DNA of 64,000 bases from Kingdonia uniflora (Eukaryota > Streptophyta > Magnoliopsida > Ranunculales > Circaeasteraceae), in the NCBI GenBank assembly GCA_014058105.1, contig JACGCM010002361.1, positions 372,001 to 436,000 of the forward strand, in the 5' to 3' direction. The translations under genes were made by a program, and so were the position numbers. Position 1 is the stretch's first letter, and each line of letters begins with the position of its first letter. The notes under the pieces are model-generated. The model did no database searches, was not told the origin of the DNA, and saw only the letters and a program-made list of their open reading frames with translations. Positions 11,695-23,400 of the stretch are shown in pieces.

Positions 11695-11820
11695 GACTTG
11701 AGGTCTATTCGAATAGACTTTTAAATATGTTCGAATAAACAAACGTCTGAGGTATTTTATTCGAATACACTAATTGTCTGCTTGAATACACTTTTCTGCC
11801 AGGGCGTTTAAGGGCGTAAT
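11695..11820. repeat. Cluster of TTCGAA-centred palindromes
   Basis: TTCGAA occurs at 11708-11713, 11730-11735 and 11760-11765, and also at 8092-8097 and 8113-8118 on the other side of the hAT-like element (with the duplicate at 11688-11693). The 11708 copy is centred in a perfect 16-bp palindrome, GTCTATTCGAATAGAC. With the element removed, five such sites lie within about 170 bases. Confidence 0.6.
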
Positions 11821-12552
11821 TGTTATTAAAATTCAAGATTAAGGAACTAATCTTCACCAAAAGAAAACAATTACCGAACCAAGCGCTTCTTGAAGATAGT
11901 CGAAGCCTCTCCAAAGGTGCAAGAGAACTCAGCAGCACTATCTCTGGGATTCAACCAAGCTAGACCCGTTCTATCACTATGTGCTTGCACTGCACAAAGT
12001 GATCAAGTTTGTTTCACCTTTCCTCATTGCCCAAAAAACGAAAAGAGAAATTGAGAAAGAAAAAAAAGAAGTTGTTTTTGTTTTTCTCTGCATTTTACTC
12101 ACCCGAGAGAACTCTATAAATAAGAGTCTAAACAACTTTCCAGTTCTAAAACTGTTTAATTAATACATAAGTATTAATAAGTCACACTTACTACCCATTA
12201 ATGATATAACCAGTTACAGACTCAAACAGACATAAAAGTCCAAGAGGTTGTCTGTTCCAGACCCAAGCCCACTAAGCCCACGCCCCACGACCGCGGCAAG
12301 CATGCAAAGTGCGCCTAATAAAATGCCAAAAAATGCCTAAATGCGCCTCAAACTCCCATTCGTCCACGCCCATGCGCGCGTGCGCGAGTCGCGCTCGATG
12401 CGAAGCATCTCGCTAGAGTGCACACACTCCTAGAGTATACCTTAAATCCAACTAAGAAATAGAGATATAAAAACTAATATACATTACTTTTTATTTCTAA
12501 TGTGGGATAAAACATTTTAAAATCATATTTTGAAGTTAAAACAATTCCAACA
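11821..12552. mobile_element. Solo LTR, 732 bp
   Basis: The segment begins TGTTATTAAAATTC and ends CAATTCCAACA, so it has the TG...CA ends and the TGTT/AACA inverted tips of LTRs. It is flanked on both sides by GTAAT (11816-11820 and 12553-12557), the 5-bp duplication of retrovirus-type integration. There is no internal domain next to it, hence a solo LTR left after recombination. It contains a CTCTATAAATAAG box near 12111 and a GC-rich stretch around 12260-12420. The AATGTGGGATAAAACA motif near the end is common in Ty1/copia LTRs; the family call is inference. Confidence 0.7.
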
Positions 12553-12557
12553 GTAAT

Positions 12558-13404
12558 TGTCATATTTTGTAACTAGGAACTTCTAACCCTTATAAAGAGG
12601 CAAGGCTATGCAAGAGAAGATGATGTTAGATGAATGAAAATTATAGAAAAAAGACTTAGGGTTTGAGAGGAGTTTGATTAAGCAATTGAATCTCTAAAGG
12701 GATTTTCCCAACCAATTGGTTTGTTCTTCGTACTTTTATGCTAATTAGGGTTTCTCAATTCGTATTGTGGATTAAATGAACATTTACTTCATTCTACAAT
12801 ATCAAACATGTATTAGAGAACATACATTTTTCAACAAAATTGTCCCAATCTACAAATAGAGAAAAGAAAAACAAGACACCTCAAGGTTGAGAAAGTTGAA
12901 ATAAACGTATGGAACACCATTGTGATCTACGTCCCCGTAAAGATCGTAATCGTCGGGTTCTAAGTTGATGAGAGTTATATGAGATTCTCCGTTGAACTTA
13001 AGAGCATCTCCGGTACTAGCATAATCCATTTAAAGTCTTCCAAAGTGATGTTTTAGGAGATAATATTAGAGTGATACTGGAAAAATTACAATAATACAAT
13101 AATAGAGGGAAAAAACTCTTATAACTTACCCTAAAGAACCTAACTAAACATAAATCTAACCAAATCAATCTAACTTGTGGCACGAGAGAAGTAAAAAGCT
13201 CGTTTAAAAAAATGTTATTATTGGGTTGGGATGCGCAAGCAAAGTTTTCGAAACAGCAAACATTCGGTAGTCTCCAGCAGTAGCAGTTCCCCGCACTACC
13301 CGGACTCCACCTCATTTAATCAAATCCTCTTTATAATATATTTCGTGCCCGGGTTGTATCGTGGTGGTAACCAAAAACTGCAACCACAGTGTGAGAGAGC
13401 AAAA
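12558..13404. other. Spacer upstream of the TRF-like gene
   Basis: No gene recognised. At 13003 GAGCATCTCCGGTAC resembles the end of MITEs found elsewhere in this window, but I could not find the matching right end. The part near 13380 is probably promoter or 5' leader of the gene that starts at 14401. Confidence 0.4.
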
Positions 13405-13481
13405 AGAGAGAGAGAAAGAGAGAGAGAGAACTCTAAAGTCATTTTCCCTCTTTTTTTTATTTCTCTCTCTTTCTCTCTCTC
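13405..13481 (+). repeat. GA tract and matching CT tract forming an inverted repeat in the leader
   Basis: A GA-rich run (13405-13429, with one AAA interruption) is followed about 30 bases later by a CT-rich run (13460-13481, with one TTT interruption). The interruptions are in register, so the two can pair over roughly 17-20 bases. It lies in the probable 5' leader or proximal promoter of the TRF-like gene. GA/CT tracts are common near plant transcription starts; the paired arrangement is the unusual part. Confidence 0.55.
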
Positions 13482-13715
13482 GTTTTTTTAGGAAATTATA
13501 TCGTCACTCTCTCAAATCAAAATCCCTAAAATAAAACACTTCAAATCAACACTCGAATCGACTTCATCGTTACTCTTTGGGGTCCAATTTCAGCTTTATT
13601 CATCTATTTCTATGCTTCTCTGAGAGGATTACAGTTAGGTTTCATGATCGATCTCAGCTAAAATGGGGAGATTTTACTCTGGTGGATCGGGTTACTGAGT
13701 TGTTACAGTCACATG

Positions 13716-14368
13716 GTGAGTTCTCACTGATTGCTTTGATATATTATCGATTGTTGTTACTTGATTTTAGTTTTGTTAGGTTTTAGTGAGTTAGAAGTGG
13801 GATTAGTTTGAACTATTGTGTTGGGGGTAGTGAAATTAGGTTTTATTTTGGGATAGTAGTGATTTTTATGATTTTTGAGTGTTGGGACCTGCTTGGCTAG
13901 GTTTTTTTTGGTGGTCTCATTTTGCTGAAAATATTGATTTTTAAAGTAATTTGTCCATTTTGGCGCCAAATTACTTGAAATTTGAATTTTATAATAATTT
14001 TGTGGGTTTTAGTTGTTTAGATTGCTTGACTGAAGGTTAAATTGATTGATAACCTTTGTTGCGACTTGCGAGTACTATGTTGGAGTAGGAAATTAGGGGT
14101 TTTGCTAGTAGGAATTATTTAGGCATTGCTCTTGATAGCTACAAAAGCTAATTTGTTGCCTACTATAGTTACGAACTTTCACCCAACAAAATGGCTAAAA
14201 ATTGGGGTGAGAAGTGGTAATTTTTGTGCCGGGCAAAAGTATCTCCCCGTGTTTAGTCTTAATACTTGCTAGGCAACTGACGTTGACGTAGAGAAAAGAA
14301 ACATATAAAGTCTTGTGTAGATTAGAATTTGATTTTTTTTACTAATAGAGTTTTAGTTTTGTTTTCAG
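13716..14368 (+). other. Leader (5' UTR) intron of the TRF-like gene
   Basis: Donor ACATG|GTGAG at 13716 and acceptor TTTTCAG at 14368 enclose a T-rich stretch; the next exon starts 32 bases before the ATG at 14401. This is an inferred leader intron: no protein frame tests it, only the splice consensus and base composition. It contains a perfect E2F-like palindrome. Confidence 0.5.
13959..13970. promoter_or_regulatory. Perfect E2F-like palindrome TTTGGCGCCAAA
   Basis: The 12-mer TTTGGCGCCAAA reads the same on both strands and contains the plant E2F core (TTTSGCGC-type) in both orientations. It is enclosed by AAGTAATTTG (13944-13953) and CAAATTACTT (13967-13976), a perfect 10-bp inverted repeat. 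It lies in the leader intron of a putative telomere-repeat-binding protein gene; E2F control would fit S-phase expression, but binding is inference. Confidence 0.45.
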
Positions 14369-14400
14369 TGTCAATTTGATTTGCATGTGCTGGATTTTCT

Positions 14401-17400
14401 ATGGAAACACTGGCCGGAGTAGACTCAAATGAGGAGCAGCATTTCGAGAAGACTTCAAATGGAAAGACAGTTGCAAATCCTGTCCTTTATCAACTTGTTC
14501 GGGTAATTGTTATCCACTATATTATTTTGTTATTGAAATTTGTGATTGAAGTTAGAAGTAAAGTTTTATTTGTTAATTTTGAGTGCTCCAGAATTGACAC
14601 TGTCAATTGAAGTTTGAAAATTTGGTACAATATAATTTTCTTCCACTCTAATCCCTTTGAATGATTTATATACAAATGTATGTGCCTAACAATGCATGCA
14701 CCACACACGAGAACATTTGGGCACAATTAGAGGGTCATAAGGGTATATGTTATCATGTTTATAGTAGGATTCTTACTAGTTGAATTTCAAGGAATTTTTG
14801 TAGGGGTATTTATTTTTGAATAGAACTTGTAGGGTATGGATTTTGTTAGAAAAAACTTGTACAAAACTGCAACATTAAGCCCAAAGAGAAGAGACACTAG
14901 ACAGGTTAATAATAAGTAAAAAAGGGCGTGGAGGGAAAAAGATAATCAAATGCCGGTCAAAATCAAAGGTCGTAAGATAAGTTACTTTAAATTAAATATT
15001 CATCTGAGATTCTTAGTGTAGAAGTTCTGTTCTCTCTCACGATTGGGCAGGTATCAGCTAGCAATCCGATGTGAAAGTCTTTATAATGGCCTCTGATCAA
15101 CTGAGTTGGTGACTTTCACATCATTGACGAGCAGAAAATAAACATCTATAGAGTTTCTCCTACACATGTCACATCAGTATGTATTTCATATAATGTTCTA
15201 TATTTTTTGATAAGATAATGGTTTATAATATATGCTTTCAGGTTGAAGGTGATGGAACTCTAGTACCTGCTACAGATGATGAAGTTATGGAGGTCGAGGA
15301 ATTGCTTGAAGATGACAAAAGCGAGCTGCCTTTAGTTACGGGTACTGGGCAGCTGGAGGGATGCATATTAAGTAATGGGATTTCTTCTGATAAGGCTAAT
15401 CTTGAAAACTTGGAAGGTAACCGTTATTGCAACATTTTGTCTTTATGTGCTGTGTTCTATTTGCATGCTGTAAAAGTGTACTACTCAGTAAAGGCTCTAT
15501 CTTGAATGGATTAGATTCCTCCTAGTCATTTTCTTTTGGTTTGTTACTAACTTATGTAGCACAAAGACCTAGTCTGTGTTTGACGATACAAGTATTTAGT
15601 CTCAAACACGCTCACTTTCAGAAAGCCTTGTGCTTAGTATCAATTTTGCGGGATGTGGGACGATCAGATTTCCATAATGCAAAAACGTAGTTGTATTTTC
15701 TTGTTACATTACTGAAGAAAAATATTTATAAGATAGTGGTGGATCATTTATTTGATGAATATAAGATTTAATTCATGAAAGAAAGCCAAAGGAAACGATG
15801 GTTGCTTTCCAAGGAGGGCAAACAATAAAAAAGAGGAGACAACGGAAGCAAAACATGGAGACAAAAACATGACTTAAAATATCAAACAATGTCAAGTCAA
15901 TATGATCAGCTTATATTGGCATGTCCTGAAATTAAAGACGCTATTTTCAGCTACTGACATGTTCTAGGTTTGTTTTATTTTCTATGCTTATGTCATCTTC
16001 TTGTTGACTTTTTGTGTGCAAGTAATTACATCTTAACAAGTTATCTGTCGTCCAGGGGTATCACTATCTGAGGCCACAGAAGTGGATGCAGAGCAGTTAA
16101 ATGCTCACCTTGAGGTGCTTACTAAAACTCCATATAGTTCTGTCCTTTCCACACTTGAGTGTTTTGTTTCTCGTTTATATTTGTTATCATATCAGTTGCA
16201 GAATTACTTCCGAATCTCTGACTATGTGCTTCAGTTGTGATTTAATTATACTATACCAGTATGGAATCCATGGATGAATTTTACTCTGATGATTTACTTT
16301 TATATACAATGTTCTGTAAACCACATTACTTCTGTAAATCTCAAAGGGCCCCTTTTGGTAATCGATCATTCTCATGTAAGCAATATAAAAATTGTTATGG
16401 CGTGTGAAGTCACACATTGGAAAATAGAGACAGATATGAATTATCGAGAGGAAACATGTTATTCTTTAGATGAACTTGCCTTGTTTATGTAAGGTTTGAT
16501 CTACTGCCCCCCCCCCCCCCCCCCCCCCCAACCCCAAACAACAACAACAACACCTTTTTTATGGAAGGTTGCAACTGAAGCAATTAATATCTAAATACAG
16601 ATTAAACCGAGATTCTGATCTTTGCAGGGTTTAAATTGATATTATATTGCGCATTTAGTCAAACTTTGGTTCATAAATTTGGAAATACTTGTATATTTTT
16701 ATTTTTTTGCTTAAGATGTTCCATACCTTACTCCTTTTCACTCTGTGTTATAGTGTATGGGGGTGATGTTGCAAAAAGTTAAACAAGAGGATAAGATCCA
16801 TTTGTCTACTGCAGCACCTGCTCAATCTTCTGATTATGTGAAAGTCGATGACCTGTGTCCTAGTCAGAATGATATTTTGCTAGCCGGTGAAGAGAAGCTC
16901 CCAATCAAAGTACAATCACCGGAAACTATTCCTTCTCTGTTACCCAAATTGGGTGATCCATGTGTTAAGCCCATAGTTGAGCCGATAATAAGTGAACCTT
17001 TAATGTCTCCAACTTGTAGTAGCTCACAGCCTGATTTCTCCAAGATAAAGGGGGAGATATGCTTGAACAATCTTTCTATAAAAGAACTTCATGAGACATT
17101 CAAGGCAACATTTGGCCGAGAAACTTCGGTCAAGGATAAGTTGTGGCTTAAGAGGCGAATTGCCATGGGGCTAACTAATTCTTGTGATGTTTCATCTACA
17201 ACTTTTATCATTAGAGATAATACGTTGGTTAAGAAGATAATTCAAGAAGAGACGCACCACAGTATGGAAAGCAGTGATGATGACTGTCCACTTGACGGCG
17301 AGACCAGCTCTATTAGCCAAATAGGAGATCAAAATATTGAATCTGGCAAAAGATTGAGAACTCCTAAGGCAGAATTTGAATGTAAAGTTGAAGAACTTGA

Positions 17401-20400
17401 GAATGAACAGACAGGAGCTAAAAGAGTTCGAAAACCCACTAAACGATATATTGAAGAGCTTTCAAAAGCTGACAACAGAGAATGTGGTGGTAGGTTGTTG
17501 TCATCTGTTAGAGATGCTTGCCATGGTCAGTCTTCTCCGAGATCCCTTGTGAAGCCTGTTTGTAATATTGGCTCTCATGGTTCAGCTCTTGTTACGAGGC
17601 AGGACTCTTTTGGAGGATCTGGTGTTCAAGTTCCATATGTTTCTAGGATGCGAAGAGGGCGGCCCAGAGAAAACTTCATGAGTCTAATGGTACGTGCTAT
17701 CAATTCTACCAAACAAACTTATATTTATATATATTGATAGAAACTAATATTACGGAAGCGATCTCAAACGAAAGTAAAACTAAATTGAATTTTTATTAAT
17801 CTTTAATTGATCTCTCTACAAAATATCTCTACTAATCTCATACACTCTCTCAATACTTACCAAGAACTAACTAACTCTATTCTCCACAACTCTTCTTTAT
17901 AGAAAAAATATCCTTTATTTTCTCTTACTAATTAGGCATGGGTTTGTATCCCTTGTCGGGCTGCTTGAGCCTGGGACCTGATCTACTGGATCGGGCCTAG
18001 GTCGAAATCAAAGAAAGGGGTGGCTTGTGTAGTGCAAATGCACCACTTAAGATACCAAACCACGTGCCAGTTAGGTGTTGGTTGAGTGCGATCCGCACTT
18101 CTAACAATCCTGTCTGTATTGATGATTGGCTCGTCTCTCCCGACTCTTGCAATCTCTGTCGCCATGCTTGGCCGAAATCCTGCAACTTCCCCTTGTCCTT
18201 TTGGTTACCCACGATACCGGTGGCCATCGTTTGTATATCTAGTGTCATTTTTTGAATTTTCGTACTCCTTTTATGGAATTCGATATAACTTTCATCGTCT
18301 TCTACTTGCAAATCTGATTGCGAACCGGCAAGATTCACCATTAGACATCCCTCTTACCTCAATGCTTGATTTCTATGAATCTTCTCACCGTTGTACTCTC
18401 TTTTTTGCATTCATCGTCTTCCTCGCAAAACCAATCATCGTCGTACTTCTCTTCTTCTTTGATTTCATCATCAACGGCATCGGCAAATCTGCCGTCACTA
18501 TCAGAACTCGTGAGGGCACGCAACAGGGCAAACATCGCATCTATTTTTTGATCGATTCTCGCATAAATTTTACCCATCTTGTTGTGTAAAAAACAAAACA
18601 CAAAATTCAAGGAAAGTAACCTTGCTCTTGATACCAAATTTGATAGAAACTAATATTGCGGAAGTGATCTTAAACGAAAATAAAACTAAATTGAACTTTG
18701 ATTAATCTCTCTCAATTGATCTCTATACAAAATATCTCTACTAATCTCATAAACTCTCTCAATACTCACCAATAACTTACTAACCCACTCTCCACAACTC
18801 TTCTTTATAGGAAGAGTATCCTTTATTTTCTCCTACTAATTAGGCACAAGGTTATAAAGTTCATGTTCGGACTAAAATCGGCAAGGTGCCAATTCGGACA
18901 AATTCGGGAGAGTCTTGGAAAAAATGGGGAAAATTCGGTAATATGGTTAGTCATTATTTTCACCAAAAGTGCAATATAATATCCATAATAGATGCATATA
19001 TCAACGAAATTAATACAAAGTAATGAAAATGATGCATAAATCTCGAAATGTGTTATTAATGGTGCAAATTTAGTTTATAGTAGTATATAACGTTTTGCCA
19101 TGGCTCATAACATGGCACCCCTTTACTTATGTCTCAATCCCCCAATTCTTTAATCAATTGGCCACATTAAACATATCTTAAAGAAGGTTAATGACCCTAC
19201 TATTCTATAACAAAAGCCTAGAATTAAAAATTAGTGTAGTTCTTAGGAGAGACAATAATATTTGGTTGTGGTTGTGCAGAGAGTCAAAGTCAGATTCAGA
19301 GAGGGGGAGAGAGAAATCACTAACCAGATTAGAGCTTATGACCACAAAGAAAAAAGCTTTTGTTGCAGCCGTCAAGTCAAGAGAAATTAAGACTACCAAG
19401 AGAGATTGGAGTTTTTCTATTTATTAATCGGCGAATATTCGTTTTTACCGACTTAAGCTAAAAAATTGGTGACAAAGAGAATAGTCGCAGAGATATTCGG
19501 TGAGAACCCTATCCGCCGAAATTTGCCAAACTTTGTGACCTTGATTAGGTATCAACATATATCCTACTAATTAAATAAAATTACTAAAATAAAGCATGAA
19601 TAACTAAAATAGAGAGTGCCCTCAAGGCGTGCGTGGAACGACGCTCCACGGCCTATCACAACATAAATATATACATGTCTGTATGTGTTTATTTATGTGT
19701 ATGAGACTGATTTGCAAAGTGGTAGATACACTTGAGTTAGCGGACTCTATTAAATCATCACTGACTATGTGTACGTATTGCCATGATGCTACGCGGTAAA
19801 TATGTTAGTCTCAGACTGTGTAGGACACATCAAAATCTTAAGATATGGATGAGTGAAAATGACAGTGCTAGTAACTTCTATATGAGTTTATGTGCCTGAC
19901 ACTGTACTTATATCCAGAGATTACGGGCTTGAATAATTAGTTTGACTTTTTGTGAGTCTGATTTCGATATTGAAGAAGTCACTCTCACACAAAATAGGAG
20001 GATAAACCTGTTTTTTGTGTGGGACATATTTTTTGCCATCAAGACGTTGAACCTATTTATATACACTCATATATATTAGTCATGATCAATGGAGGAGGGG
20101 TATCTACACATAAGTGTACATACGGCTGTGGTAAATGAGGTTAAACTTAAAAGCTATATAATAAAAATATGGTAAGTGATAGATGGGAATTTTCTCTCAT
20201 TAGTAGGCCATCTTCACAAAATTTCATGGCATTCGAACACGACAATCGAGTTATTTTGAGAAGTGACTATTATAACCGTTAGCTTCAATTTCAAATTACA
20301 TATGGGATTAGATTTCTAAATTCCCATGAAACCGCGTAAACATTAATTCAAGATGAATAATTTTCTAACCACACGGATTGTAATTTGTAACATTTGTATC

Positions 20401-23400
20401 GACATCGTTTCTGGTATTTTAATTTATGATAAAAATGAGCGAATAAGAACGGGTTTGAATTCCAATTGTAATATTTGCGCCACTACCCACTAGATATGCG
20501 ATATCCTGGCACTACATAAGAGTAAATAGTTGCTTAGATTCGGTAAGGCTAACTCATTGCGCTAACCATTCCCTTTGACGAAAAGTTACACCAGTGTGAA
20601 TATTTATCTTTAGAAAATTCACTCGTAGTATTCGTAAAGGCCCCATTTAGGGGTGTCAGTATAATCTGCACCTTATATTTCCTTTTAACACAGTTCACGA
20701 ACACTTATACTTACGAAAACTAAATGTAATCAAGAGCTTTCACAACTACTAACATTTCCATAACAAAAGTGGTAAACTTGCTAGGTAATTGGAAAGCAAT
20801 AAGATTGATCTATTTTTTTTGGTATACGGACCCATTCAAGGTCTCAGGTCAAGGTCTCCATTTTAAATTGGGATTAAAGACAGCCCACACGTCAAGGTCT
20901 CCATCTTTAAAAAAAATAGTGATTGGTTGATGTTCTGGGGTATTTTTTAATTCTCTCACTCTCTTTTTGCGCCTTGTTATGTTTTATTTATTTATTTCTC
21001 TTTAACCGAAAATATATGTGCTTTGTAATACAACAAACCTTAACAACTCATCGCGAAAAGAAATGTCTAATGTGAAATAAGATGATGTTACATTAGGCTA
21101 ATACGACTCCTTTTTTGTGTGTGTGGAAAGTTGGCTAATATGACTCCCAACGTTTATTGGACTACTTATTTCTCTCTTTATATCGATATCGGGCTCTAAC
21201 TGATGTACCTGTTATTATTAGGTTCTGAGATTTGTATGTAGTGGTGGAAAATCTTTATCTTTCACTGGTACTTTAGTTGTTTAAGCAAAATGTTCTGTAC
21301 ATGTAACCTTTACCTGTATTATATTATTATATAATATACAATGTACTATATGGTAATTTGGAAATTATAATATGCTTAGAAGTAGTACATATAATATATG
21401 TGATTTTACTAGTAATATGCAAGTGTAATAATACTGATTTAACTTGTATTATCTCAAAGGAAAGTTTTCTTTGGGGTGATCAATAATACATTCTTAAAAA
21501 AAGGAAAAAAAAAAGACTACTTAGTTCTAATATTTCCCTTGTAATTTTCAGAAATATCATCCCAGTGGCATGAGCGTGGCAGCCAAATTGGTCAAGAAGG
21601 CTCTTGGTGTTCGACGTCAAGATAATGAAAGTGGAGGCAAAGTTATGAAAGCTGGACACAGTCCAACAGACCATCAACAGCTGGTAATATACTATTCCAG
21701 ATGCAGTTTATAATTGGACTAAAACCTTGAACCTGTAAGGTTTGGCAAAACCTTTATTGAAGTAAAAATTTATAGTTAGTTGACGTATTTCGCTTAGGCC
21801 ACGAGGTTTGGGTATCTTTTAATATCACCCTCAATAATCTTCAATGATCAGTGTGTTGATAACAAACACTTAAAGCTTAAAGGGTCAATGTGTAAATGAA
21901 AACAGAACACGATCCAACACTCTGAAAACCTTGATCTAGAAGAAAGATCCCTGAAAACTGATTATCTGGATGGAAGCATTGCTTAAGAATCAATTAAACA
22001 ACTACCAACAACCAACTCATAGTGGACAAATCCTAGTGTCGCTGCACTTATCACTTTACTGCGCATGGCTATTTTATCGACTGAGTGTAAAATAGTGTTT
22101 TGAGTGTGGGTCAAATGAGTTATTTAGTCTAGATTGTGGTCATGAGGTTTTACATTCCACACCCAATTTGTGGATTAGCTTTTTGGGCTGAGTCCACCCA
22201 ACTCCCAATTATTAGAGATGTTTTATTTCATTTAGTACTAAGTCCATCTGTGTTAATGAAAGTTATAAATGGTATTTCAAACTATTTGACTTTCTGAGTG
22301 GAAAAACTTTTAACTAATGTCACCCAATTTGTGGATCAGTTTTTTGGGATGAGTCCACCCGACTCCCAACTATTAGAGATGTTTCATTTCATTTGGTACT
22401 AAGTCCATCTGTGTTAATGAAAGTTATAAATGGTATTTTAAACTATTTGGCTTTCTGAGTGGAAAGACTTCTAACTACTGTCAACCTATCTTGGAAGGTT
22501 CAACTTAGTGATTGGACCAGTCAAGCAAAAGACAGAAATTTAAAATGGGTCTTGCATGTTTTAACTTCGAACTGTTAAAAACATAGGTATGCCACATCAT
22601 TGGAGAAACAAAAATTTCTCACTTCTATTTTCTCATAGCCTGACTCAGTGTTCCTCTGATCCAAATCAACTAAGCAGCCAAGTTTTAGATTATCAAACTA
22701 CTGCTTACATGCTCTATTCTCATTACACATTTGCCGAGTATCTGAATGAATTTTCGAATGTCGGGTCCAAATTTAATTTCAGTTTCTCCATGGCGACTGA
22801 TTTTCTATCTTATGGATATTGCTAACTAGTTGATCCACATTTTTGTTCAGTTGGTTGAGAAATTTATTGCACCCAATAATGCTGACGTGGAATCTCTTCT
22901 TCCTTCCTTTTACAGGCTGTTACTGACATTGAAAAAGAGAAACGAAATATAGTAGCGTACGCAGAGGAGCAGAATGTAATAGCATTCAGCGGGGAGATGC
23001 AACCAGAACTTGGAAAGTTAGATTCTAAGGAGAACTTAGATACTGAAATTCCAGGCGTGCCAACTGCAAAAGGTGGGATTAGAAGAAAGCACCATCGTGC
23101 ATGGAGTCTCTGCGAGGTTGTCAAGTTGGTCGAGGGGGTGTCTAGGTACGGAATCGGAAGGTGGTCCGAGATTAAACGAGTTTCATTTGCATCATCTCCC
23201 TTCCGCACCTCTGTTGATCTCAAGGTATGTAGATTAGTACAACCAGCATAACCCCTCAGTTGAATCTGTTCTAAGTGTGTAACAGTTGCTAGCCATTTCA
23301 TTTTGCCAATATTTTCTTAATTGACATTGAATCAGAAAATTTCTTAGATGATACCCTCAGGCCATGTTTGGTACTCTGGAATTGAGGGGACAATTACCCA

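Noticed and set aside
17997..18637. Two minus-strand frames inside the short LTR element as gag proteins
   Set aside because: No gag, zinc-knuckle or protease motif is visible; kept only as part of the non-autonomous element.
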